DNA of 15,304 bases, taken from Isotricha intestinalis. Taxonomy: Eukaryota > Ciliophora > Litostomatea > Vestibuliferida > Isotrichidae. The notes below the pieces were generated by a model. The model saw only the letters and a list, made by a program, of their open reading frames with translations. It searched no databases and was not told the DNA's origin. This document shows, in pieces, positions 7,894-15,304 of the stretch (its first letter is position 1; each line of letters starts with the position of its first letter). The position numbers were made by a program, and so were the translations under genes. The DNA is taken from assembly GCA_023807065.1 (NCBI GenBank), contig JAJJLU010004288.1:1-15304 (forward strand), read 5' to 3'.

Positions 7894-8839
7894 ATTAAAA
7901 ATTGGAATGTAATAAAATAAAATAAATTCATTTTTTTTTATAGCAACTATAATTCTAATTATACCTAATGAAGGCAAAAAATATATTAAATATCTGGCTA
8001 AATAATTTAAAATCATCGTATTCTTTTATTGTCTTTCTATTTTGACAAAATATTAGAAATAGATAATAATCAAATTAAATTAGGAAATATTTCTTTAACT
8101 TTTAAATCTTTTTTTAATGTTTATGTAATTATTTTATTAAAGATGTTCCAAATTTATTTTTTCAAATAAAATAAATTCATAAAATCAATTAAAATAAAAA
8201 ACAACAATTCCTCTTATTAATTATCTATTCATCATATTTTTGAGATAAATTTATGTCAATTATTTTATTATAAGTTAAATTCTTTATTAATCAAATATAT
8301 CATTCTCCTGCAAATACGAGTGTGGAATGAAAAGATCTGCTCAGATATCCTATTTGAAATGAAATGAAATAGGAAAAAATTTTGCAGTAAAATAAATCAT
8401 TTGTTTTTTGGGTAAAATAAAATAAATATATTTTTAATAATAAATAAAAAATCGAAATAACATTAATTTAGAATATTTAATTCTACTACATTTTATGATA
8501 TTTTAAATGATATATTTAATTTTAAACTATAATTTAAAATTTTTATAATTGCTATCAATTTTTTTCTATTCAATTATTTTTTTTGGAATATAAACATTTT
8601 CTTAAATTATCTTTATTATTATTCTTTTTTATTATTTAGATTTTTGAAGAAAAGATTCATGTTTTTATTAATCAATTCTTCAAAAACAATTATTTTACGT
8701 ATATTCTTCAAATCAAAAATTTTAAGAAAATATATTATATCAAAATAATATTTATCTAAAAAATAAGATATAATTATAAAAGAAAATAACTTTATATTCT
8801 TAAAAGTTTCTACACAAATTATATTAATTATATTAAAAA
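7894..8839. other. AT-rich convergent intergenic region
   Basis: This lies between two convergent genes, so it should mainly contain 3' ends. An open stretch at 8011-8169 (+) encodes 52 codons with a kinase-like phrase (NNQIKLG) but lacks further motifs and falls within chance length for this composition. The relatively GC-rich, foldable segment at 8308-8387 is listed separately. Nothing else was recognised. Confidence 0.4.
8308..8387. ncRNA. Candidate structured RNA or folded element
   Basis: An 80-base island, less AT-rich than its surroundings, is closed by a 7-bp stem (ctgcaaa 8308-8314 with tttgcag 8381-8387). Inside are a 4-bp hairpin with loop gctc (8335-8346) and an 8-bp perfect stem (tcctattt 8348-8355 with aaatagga 8367-8374, 11-base loop). 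A T6 run follows on the + strand near 8395. It does not form a tRNA (no T-arm) and matches no spliceosomal RNA I know. The strand is undetermined because the stems read on both. Confidence 0.25.
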
Positions 8840-10012
8840 TTATGCTAAATTATTTACCACTCCAAGGAATAACATCATATTATTTCCATTAGTATCTTTA
8901 ATTCTTTTATCTTTAATCATATAAATAAAACTATGATCAACATACATATATTTTATTTTTTTTTCTTTATCAATAAGAATACAAGCATCGTCCATTTCAA
9001 TAATTGTGACTGCTGCAGCTTCAGTTCCTTTTTCATCAACTTGAATAAAAGTTTTATGAATAATTTGACTTATTTTCAAAGGTTCACTCTCATTTAAATT
9101 TGGAAATTCAGCATTATCAGAAAATGCTAATTTCATTTTCATTTTTTTAAAAGCATTTACTAAAGAATCTTTATATTCTAATTTAAATTTAGGTAAATAT
9201 AAATGTACATCTGATGTTAATGTTAATTTATTTATTAATTTAGTATAATCTAATTTTTCTTTTTTCATATAATCTAATGATGATGAATATTTTTCTTTTT
9301 TAGGTAATATAATTATCATACTTAAGTTCTCATCTTCATAAGGTAATTCTATCATTTGAATATTTTCATTTTCATAATAATTAATATTATCAAAAGATTG
9401 AAACATTGTATCAACTTCAACAATTTGATTATTTGAATTTTTAAATTGTCTTTTTTGAGAATTTTTATTTTCAAATTTATATTTCCAATCTGCTTTCAAA
9501 TAAATCGCATTTAATAAAATCATTTTAGTATCTTCATTAATTTCATCTATTATATGATTTATTTTTCCATTTGTTTTTTGACTACACCATTTATTTACTT
9601 GTACAACACTTTTTAAAGAATCAATTAAAGCATTATATCTTTTGCAAAATTTTAAAAAATGTGATTTTATTTTTACTTTTGTTAATATTGCATTTGCTAT
9701 TTTCACATATTTATTATTTGAATCATATAATCTTAAAATATTAGAATTAACATCATTTAATTTTAATTGAGTTTTTATATCTATTTTTGAATCAGGAATT
9801 AAAGCTTGTATTATTTCTTTTTGAGTATTTCCTGATGCTCCATTTGAAAGAAGACTCATTATTTGATAAATAGATAATGGAGAAATACATAAATTTTTAT
9901 TAGGTTTATTATATAAATGGGAAAATAAAGAAGTTTGGAAAGTTAATTTTTGGGAATAAATAGAAGAAATTAGTATAAGCAAAAAAAAAATCTTTTCATT
10001 TTTTTTAATCAT
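8840..10012 (-). CDS. Secreted inhibitory-type serpin
   Basis: The gene encodes 390 residues, the normal serpin length, with a signal peptide at 1-20 (cleavage likely after IYS). Diagnostic segments appear in order: NLCISPLSIYQIMSLLSNGA (40-59), VNKWCSQKTNGKI (139-151), ILLNAIYLKADW (165-176), LYLPKFKLEY (271-280), the hinge EKGTEAAAVT (327-336) and LFLGVVNN (381-388). The hinge Gly-Thr-Glu-Ala-Ala-Ala with Thr at P8 is the inhibitory consensus, so the protein should trap proteases by loop insertion. Counting P17 at E327 puts the scissile bond at about Ala343-Cys344, preceded by two Asp residues. There is no KDEL-like tail, so export or a luminal compartment is likely. The region before the last strand (KDKRIKDTNGNN) is a few residues longer than usual. 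It is divergent from a trypsin-like gene 89 bp away. The target protease is unknown. Confidence 0.96.
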   Translation of the reverse strand: MIKKNEKIFFLLILISSIYSQKLTFQTSLFSHLYNKPNKNLCISPLSIYQIMSLLSNGASGNTQKEIIQALIPDSKIDIKTQLKLNDVNSNILRLYDSNNKYVKIANAILTKVKIKSHFLKFCKRYNALIDSLKSVVQVNKWCSQKTNGKINHIIDEINEDTKMILLNAIYLKADWKYKFENKNSQKRQFKNSNNQIVEVDTMFQSFDNINYYENENIQMIELPYEDENLSMIIILPKKEKYSSSLDYMKKEKLDYTKLINKLTLTSDVHLYLPKFKLEYKDSLVNAFKKMKMKLAFSDNAEFPNLNESEPLKISQIIHKTFIQVDEKGTEAAAVTIIEMDDACILIDKEKKIKYMYVDHSFIYMIKDKRIKDTNGNNMMLFLGVVNNLA

Positions 10013-10101
10013 TAAATAATAAACATAGATAAAAAAATAAAATAAAAATTTATTATTGTGTGTTTTGAAAGTATGATAATAATGTATATAATTTTAAAAA
10101 A
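10013..10101. promoter_or_regulatory. Shared divergent promoter region
   Basis: Only 89 bp separate the start codons of the serpin (minus) and the protease-LRR gene (plus), so both promoters and both 5' leaders must fit in or overlap this segment. A tatata sequence at 10085-10090 lies just ahead of the plus-strand ATG, and A-rich DNA precedes each ATG. No named element can be assigned. Co-regulation is inference from spacing. Confidence 0.55.
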
Positions 10102-11694
10102 ATGGATTATATTCCTGAAAATTATATCGAAGGGAAAATACATCCAATACCAATTAATAATGTATTAAAATATAGTTCAAAAGCAAATGCAACATGTAAA
10201 GTATTACTAAACAATAAAATTGGATCAGGATTTTTTACAAAAGTAAAAATATTAAATGAACAAATGTTATTTTTATTTACAAATAATCATATTTTAGGTG
10301 AAGAAAACATAAAGAATAATTCAATAATAAAAATTTTAAATGATAAAAAAATAAAGGAAATTAAAATAAATGAAGATAGATTTACATGTACAAATGAAGA
10401 ATTAGATTATACTTGTATTGAAATTTTTGAAGATGAAGATATAGATAATTTTTTTGAAATAGATAATAAAATAAATTGTGAAGATCCATATGAAGAATAT
10501 AAAAATGATAATATAGTAATAATACAATATCCAAAAGGAGAAGATGTTTCATTTGCAGAAGGAAATATTAAAAATATTAAAAATCAATTTCAAATTTATC
10601 ATTCTGTTTCTACTGAATTTGGTTCTTCTGGTTCTCCAATAATTTTAAATAAAAGAAATTTAAAAATAATTGGAATTCATTGTGGATATGTTAAAAAAGA
10701 TAATGTCAACAGAGGAGTGTTTTTTAAACAGATTATTGATAATGTTAAAAACCATTTAATAAACTTTGAAAGAAAAACAAAAAATGAAATTATTTGTATT
10801 TATGAGATTGATGATTGTGATATTAATAAAAATCATCAAATTTTAAATAAATTCACTCAAAATAAAAAATTTAATAATGAAAAGTCTTTTAAAGATAATA
10901 TGAATTTATATATAGATAATAAAAAGATATTATTTGGATTTACTTATAAATTTATAAAAAAAGGAAAATATAAATTAAAAATATTAATTAAAAAAGAATT
11001 AGAAAACATAAGATGGATGTTTAAAGATTGTAAAAAATTATTTTCTTTAGATTTCTCTAATTTTAATTCTAATAATTTAATAGATATTCAATGTTTATTT
11101 TATGAATGTTCTTCTTTAACTTCTATAAATTTTTCAAATTTTAATACTGAAAAAATTGAAAAAATGAATAACTTATTTTATAATTGTTCTTCTTTAAGAG
11201 ATTTAAATATAAATAATTTTAATACTCAAAACGTAACTGATATGAGTTTTATGTTTTTTAAATGTTCTTCATTAAAAAATTTAAATATATCAAATTTTAA
11301 CACTGAAAATGTTACTGATATGAGTTTTATGTTTTGTGGTTGTACTTCTTTAAAAGATTTAAATTTAGATAATTTTAATACTCAAAATGTGACAGACATG
11401 AAATTTATGTTTTGTAAATGTTCTTCTTTAAAAAATTTAAATTTATCAAATTTTAACACTGAAAATGTTGTTGATATGAATAATATGTTTAGTAATTGTT
11501 TATCTCTTAAAAAATTGGATATATCTAATTTTAATTTTAAATATGTAAAAGATAAAGATGATATGTTTAATGGGATAGATAGAACAAAATGTTTAATTAA
11601 GTTTCCTGAACTAAGTAAAATCAAAATAAAAATGATTCAATTTTTTATATTAATAATAATTCCTTTTATTATTTATTTTATTTTTCTTATTTAA
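10102..11694 (+). CDS. Trypsin-like protease fused to BspA-like LRRs, tail-anchored
   Basis: The gene encodes 530 residues with no signal peptide. Residues about 25-225 form a chymotrypsin-fold serine protease: GSGFF (41-45), His63 in FTNNHIL, Asp102 in ELDYTCIEI and Ser176 in GSSGSPI form a complete apparent triad, and IIGIH follows the serine as in the family. Residues about 228-305 are the module shared with the protein at 1969-3471. From residue 306 come seven leucine-rich units with an exact 26-residue period plus a final partial one at 488, with the LSNFNT..V.DM consensus of BspA/DUF285 repeats. A basic stretch (KIKIK, 506-510) and a hydrophobic span (about 512-530) end the protein, fitting a tail anchor with the protease in the cytosol. 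It is a likely repeat-guided membrane protease; substrate and physiological role are unknown. It could also be a processing enzyme unrelated to the serpin beside it. Confidence 0.93.
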   Translation: MDYIPENYIEGKIHPIPINNVLKYSSKANATCKVLLNNKIGSGFFTKVKILNEQMLFLFTNNHILGEENIKNNSIIKILNDKKIKEIKINEDRFTCTNEELDYTCIEIFEDEDIDNFFEIDNKINCEDPYEEYKNDNIVIIQYPKGEDVSFAEGNIKNIKNQFQIYHSVSTEFGSSGSPIILNKRNLKIIGIHCGYVKKDNVNRGVFFKQIIDNVKNHLINFERKTKNEIICIYEIDDCDINKNHQILNKFTQNKKFNNEKSFKDNMNLYIDNKKILFGFTYKFIKKGKYKLKILIKKELENIRWMFKDCKKLFSLDFSNFNSNNLIDIQCLFYECSSLTSINFSNFNTEKIEKMNNLFYNCSSLRDLNINNFNTQNVTDMSFMFFKCSSLKNLNISNFNTENVTDMSFMFCGCTSLKDLNLDNFNTQNVTDMKFMFCKCSSLKNLNLSNFNTENVVDMNNMFSNCLSLKKLDISNFNFKYVKDKDDMFNGIDRTKCLIKFPELSKIKIKMIQFFILIIIPFIIYFIFLI

Positions 11695-12418
11695 ATATTA
11701 TATTTTTTAATTATATAAATCTTATGATTTTTGTCTTAAAATCTCTCTATTAATCATAAATATAAATTGATTAATTATAAAGACACCTTAATTCTTAAAT
11801 GTATGATATTATTGAAAAAATAACATATTTCAAAAAAATTAATTCTTTTATAAAAATTATTTTTTAGATTCAAAATTGCATTAATAATACTTAAATATTA
11901 TTTATCTTAATAACACATTAATTTAATTATTATATTCATAAAGTAAAAATATCTAAATTAAATTTTTTGGAATTTCATTGTTTTCGTTTTTTATTATTCT
12001 TCTTTATTTATTAGGTCATTTAATTAATAAATAAATAAACCCAATTAAATTTATTCCATTCATATATTTTATCTATACATCTTAATCTTAAAAATATATC
12101 TTAATACTAAATATTTTGTTACTTTTTTTAACTGATATAAATAAAAATATTTAATTATTTTTTTTTCAAGAATTTAGTCATATTTTATATCATATATTAT
12201 TTATTGTAATTTAGATAATAAGATATTCTTCATATAAATATATTAATTAATTTTCAATTTTTATAAATATATTTTAAAATATGAAAATATTTCTTAATTG
12301 TTTTATTATATAAATATAAAAAAAAAAGTTTAGAAAATGAAAATATTTTTTTTGTAAAAAATTGAAAAAAAAATTAAAAAATAATAATTAAAATAAAACA
12401 TAACTTAAAATAATAAAA
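11695..12418. other. AT-rich intergenic region
   Basis: This stretch lies between two plus-strand genes and holds the 3' end of the protease-LRR gene and the promoter of the CCDC180-like gene. Copy 2 of the 93-bp repeat sits at 12210-12302, starting about 210 bp before the next ATG. No other gene or RNA was recognised. Confidence 0.5.
12210..12302 (+). repeat. 93-bp dispersed direct repeat, copy 2
   Basis: It is the same element as 4100-4192, in the same orientation and 8,110 bp away, with two mismatches (12294-12295). It ends about 116 bp upstream of the CCDC180-like start codon. The two copies lie on different sides of unrelated genes, so shared gene regulation is not the obvious explanation. 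Confidence 0.9.
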
Positions 12419-15304
12419 ATGTTAGCAGAAAAAAAATCATCTCTAAACAAACCTCTTCAAAAATTAATATATTCTAAAGATTCATCCTATAATTTTGGTG
12501 GAGCCCAAACAAGTGGAGATCCAAGTGTTTTAAGTTTATTTAAATCATCAAGTTCATTATCTCGTTCAATAAGAAACACATCTCCTTCATCAAATCCTTT
12601 AAAATCAACAGCTTCATTAATATTAAATCAAACAGGAATGTCAAATAAAAATAATAATATTTCTCAAAATAATTTAAATCAAACTCAAAGTAAAACTTTC
12701 CAAAAACCAATAAAAGCAGATGCATCTTCTAATTCAATGGATATTAAAATAAGAAATATTATTCATGATTATGCAAATATAGATTGTAATGATTATACTT
12801 ATGGTATTTTATCAAATTTAAAATCAAAGAAAAGAGCAATGAATTTAGATGCTATTGATGATTATGAAATTTGGAAAAAAAATTATATTAATGAAACTGA
12901 AAATAATGTTAAAGATAATGTTTCGAATTTAAAAGATGATTTAAATAGTACTCAAAATGAAGTTTATTCTAAATTCTTAATGAAAGATGAAGAATTAATT
13001 AAATTAGTTCAAAATGATATTGATAATATTTCTGCTTTTTATCATGAAGTTTTAAAACAAAGAGATACTAACATTGGAATTTGTTTAAAAGGGATTATGA
13101 AATTACTTTCTGAATGTTTTAAAAATGTGAATGTTAAAATTGCAAAGTTAGGTAAACAATTAGATGAAATTGGATTTTTAAGAGAAGAAGAAATTAAAGA
13201 TGTTACTGATGATAAAAAATTATATATTAAAAATTTTATTGAACAAAAAAAGAGTTTTTATAATAGAATTATTTCAGAAATTAAAGATAGTGAAAAAGAA
13301 CTTGTTGAACAAAGTCAAAAAGATTTCGAAGAATTTATTTTAAGATGGAAGAATGTTAAATTAAATAATTATTTAGAAGAATTAAAGAAATTATTACAAT
13401 CGAAAGAATTTGTTGATAATTCAGAAAGAGCAGATTTAATAAAAGAATTAAAAGAATCTCAAATGGAAATATATAATAAGAGAAATCAATTAATATTTGA
13501 AAAATTATTTAAATTACAATTTGAAGAAATTACAACAAAAGGAATTGAAGCAATTAATAAAAATTTAGATGAAATTTATGCAGAAGGAGAAAAATTATTT
13601 ACAGAACATATTCAAAAACTTGTTAATGATTCTGATAATATTCAAAATAAATCTCTTCAAGAAATTGAAAACTTTAAACAACAAGTTAATACAGTTTCAT
13701 ATGATTTTTCAAAAGATAATCATAATGAAAAGAAATATAATGATTATGATGAATTAAATTCAATTGAAGATTTAGTTGAAAAAGAAATAAAACCAATTTT
13801 AGATAAAAATAAAGAAGATAGAACAGAATATATTAAAAAATTAAATTCTTACATAGATGAATATGATGAATATGTAAATAATATAAGTCAAAAGATAATA
13901 AATTTATATTTAAATGTGGGAAAAGCATTTGATGATCATAAAAAGAGTTTACATCAAACAGAAAGAAATTATTTAGTATCAATAGCAAAAGAATGTGATA
14001 ATGATGAAGAAATATGTAATAATAAAGAGGAAGAATTAAAAAAAATATTACATGAAATGAAAAATTGTATAAATAAAGAAGAATTAGATGAAGGATTATC
14101 AAATTCATTTAAAATAATGGATGAATTACAAGTAGAATATAGAGATTTCTTTAAAAAAGTTGATGATTTATATAATTCTCATGAAGGAATATTAAATGAG
14201 GAATATCATAAATATGAAAAAAATGCTTTGAAAATATTTGGAATATATCCTCCAGATAATAAATATGAAATTGAACAAAGAAGAAATAAAGAAAGTGAAT
14301 TTTTATCAAAGAAAAAAGAAGCTGAAGAAGAAGAAGAAGAAAGAAAGAAATTAGAAGAAGAAGAAAAAGAAGCAGAAAAAACTGGAAAAAAAGCAAAAGC
14401 TCCTCCAAAAAAAGAAAAGAAACAATTAAAAAAAGGAGAAACACCAGAAAATTTAATTCCTCCAAGAGAAATATTAGAATTTAAATCTAAATTAGGTCAT
14501 GATTATCTAATTGATTTTAAATTAGATGAGTTAGTTAGACATCATTTAAGAAATGTTATTTATAATAGGGATGATGATATATTTGAATTAAAACCTAAAA
14601 GCCCAGAAGAATTAGAAAGAATACAAAAAGAAAAAGAAGAAAGAGAAGCTGAAGAAAAAGAGTTATTAGAAAATAAAGGAAAGAAAAAAGAAGTTAAAAA
14701 AGAAGAAAAAAAAGATAATCCAGAAGAAGAAAATGAAATAGATTATTTAAATGAATTTGATGTTTATAATGCTGATACAAATAAAATATTTAATTCTCCT
14801 TTAAATGCTGATAATGAAAAATTATTAAGTGAAGAAAATGATTTTAATGAAGAAAATATAACAAAAGGTTTAAATGACTTATTTGAAATGTTACAAGAAA
14901 AAATAGTAAATAAACAGAATAATAATGTTGAAGAAGCTAAAATAGATGATGATGAAAGAAGAGAAGAACAATTAAATGATTTAGATATTAGATTAAAATC
15001 TTTAGCTCCAAGAAAAGGAAAAATTGAAGTTGAAGAATATGATAAAAGATTATCTGAACTTGAAAAACATGAGGCTAAATTAAATAAACATAAAGAAGAT
15101 ATTATTCAAAAGAATGATAAAGATAATGAAGATAATAAGAAAGTTTTAGAAGATTTAGATAATAAGTTTAATAAATTAAAAGAAGAATATGAAAAATTAT
15201 CTAAAGGAATTGAAGAAGAAGAAAGTTCAAAAGGTTTAGAAGATAAATTTAAAAAATTCAAAACTTCATATTATGATTTTATTGCAGATTTAAATGAAAA
15301 TGAA
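12419..15304 (+). CDS. CCDC180-like ciliary coiled-coil protein, 3' end outside window
   Basis: The frame is open for 962 codons from the ATG at 12419 to the end of the window. Residues 1-105 are Ser/Asn-rich and disordered. Residues about 107-620 are helical and resemble the DUF4455 region of CCDC180, including a tryptophan-containing stretch LRWKNVKLNNYLEEL (about 308-322). Two Lys/Glu-rich low-complexity blocks (about 628-673 and 734-774) flank PPREILEF (about 681). The segment RLKSLAPRKGKIEVEEYDKR (about 858-877) corresponds to the PR-rich segment that follows the acidic block in CCDC180. CCDC180 is associated with cilia and flagella, so an axonemal or ciliary structural role is likely; the C-terminal DUF4456-type domain would lie beyond the window. 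Identification is by remembered family pattern, not by search. An alternative is a generic long coiled-coil protein. Confidence 0.75.
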   Translation, partial: MLAEKKSSLNKPLQKLIYSKDSSYNFGGAQTSGDPSVLSLFKSSSSLSRSIRNTSPSSNPLKSTASLILNQTGMSNKNNNISQNNLNQTQSKTFQKPIKADASSNSMDIKIRNIIHDYANIDCNDYTYGILSNLKSKKRAMNLDAIDDYEIWKKNYINETENNVKDNVSNLKDDLNSTQNEVYSKFLMKDEELIKLVQNDIDNISAFYHEVLKQRDTNIGICLKGIMKLLSECFKNVNVKIAKLGKQLDEIGFLREEEIKDVTDDKKLYIKNFIEQKKSFYNRIISEIKDSEKELVEQSQKDFEEFILRWKNVKLNNYLEELKKLLQSKEFVDNSERADLIKELKESQMEIYNKRNQLIFEKLFKLQFEEITTKGIEAINKNLDEIYAEGEKLFTEHIQKLVNDSDNIQNKSLQEIENFKQQVNTVSYDFSKDNHNEKKYNDYDELNSIEDLVEKEIKPILDKNKEDRTEYIKKLNSYIDEYDEYVNNISQKIINLYLNVGKAFDDHKKSLHQTERNYLVSIAKECDNDEEICNNKEEELKKILHEMKNCINKEELDEGLSNSFKIMDELQVEYRDFFKKVDDLYNSHEGILNEEYHKYEKNALKIFGIYPPDNKYEIEQRRNKESEFLSKKKEAEEEEEERKKLEEEEKEAEKTGKKAKAPPKKEKKQLKKGETPENLIPPREILEFKSKLGHDYLIDFKLDELVRHHLRNVIYNRDDDIFELKPKSPEELERIQKEKEEREAEEKELLENKGKKKEVKKEEKKDNPEEENEIDYLNEFDVYNADTNKIFNSPLNADNEKLLSEENDFNEENITKGLNDLFEMLQEKIVNKQNNNVEEAKIDDDERREEQLNDLDIRLKSLAPRKGKIEVEEYDKRLSELEKHEAKLNKHKEDIIQKNDKDNEDNKKVLEDLDNKFNKLKEEYEKLSKGIEEEESSKGLEDKFKKFKTSYYDFIADLNENE

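Noticed and set aside
7701..7931. Minus-strand frame with a Pro/Val-Pro repeat
   Set aside because: The proline repeat is the reverse reading of the Gly-Gly-Thr array.
8011..8169. Plus-strand open stretch of 52 codons containing NNQIKLG, reminiscent of a kinase catalytic loop
   Set aside because: No HRD or APE motif at proper spacing, no ATG-led gene structure, and this length is expected by chance in several places at this composition.
8308..8387. tRNA interpretation of the foldable island
   Set aside because: A 7-bp closing stem is present, but no T-arm with GGTTCGA-type sequence, no convincing D-arm or anticodon stem spacing.
13833..14465. Minus-strand Leu/Phe-rich frames of 91 and 104 codons
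   Set aside because: They are antisense to the Lys/Glu-rich coiled-coil gene on the plus strand.

Overview
The window looks like nuclear DNA from a very AT-rich unicellular eukaryote, most likely a ciliate or another ciliated/flagellated anaerobe-type protist. The evidence is the gene content. There is a two-membrane-span protein of the large unnamed kind seen in ciliates, a decayed NEK-type kinase, a CCDC180-like ciliary coiled-coil protein, 26-residue BspA/DUF285-type leucine-rich repeats, and a secreted serpin. Genes are intron-free as far as can be read and sit on both strands without operon order. Five stop codons are TAA and one is TAG, with no in-frame TAA or TAG inside the long frames, so the common ciliate glutamine reassignment is excluded. 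TGA is neither used as a stop nor read through here, so its meaning cannot be fixed.

Layout: 3-443 (+) is the 3' part of a surface-protein gene whose intact paralogue lies at 7039-7893 (+). 1110-1381 (-) is a broken protein-kinase fragment in otherwise gene-free DNA. 1969-3471 (-) is a coiled-coil plus leucine-rich-repeat protein ending in a CaaX-like tail. 4377-6203 (-) is a two-span membrane protein whose homology continues upstream of its first in-frame ATG, to an ATG that is out of frame by one base at an A8 run. 8840-10012 (-) is a secreted serpin, and 10102-11694 (+) is a trypsin-like protease fused to leucine-rich repeats with a C-terminal membrane anchor; the two are divergent across 89 bp. 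12419-15304 (+) is the N-terminal 962 codons of a CCDC180-like protein that runs off the window. A 93-bp near-perfect direct repeat occurs at 4100-4192 and 12210-12302.

The most interesting unit is the pair of leucine-rich-repeat genes. They share an unnamed module of about 70-80 residues ahead of the repeats but carry different N-terminal domains (coiled coil versus trypsin-like protease) and different predicted membrane anchors (CaaX versus tail anchor). One of them is divergently paired with a serine-protease inhibitor. An architecture of exchangeable effector, shared module and repeat sensor is suggestive of a recognition or signalling family. Function is inference only.
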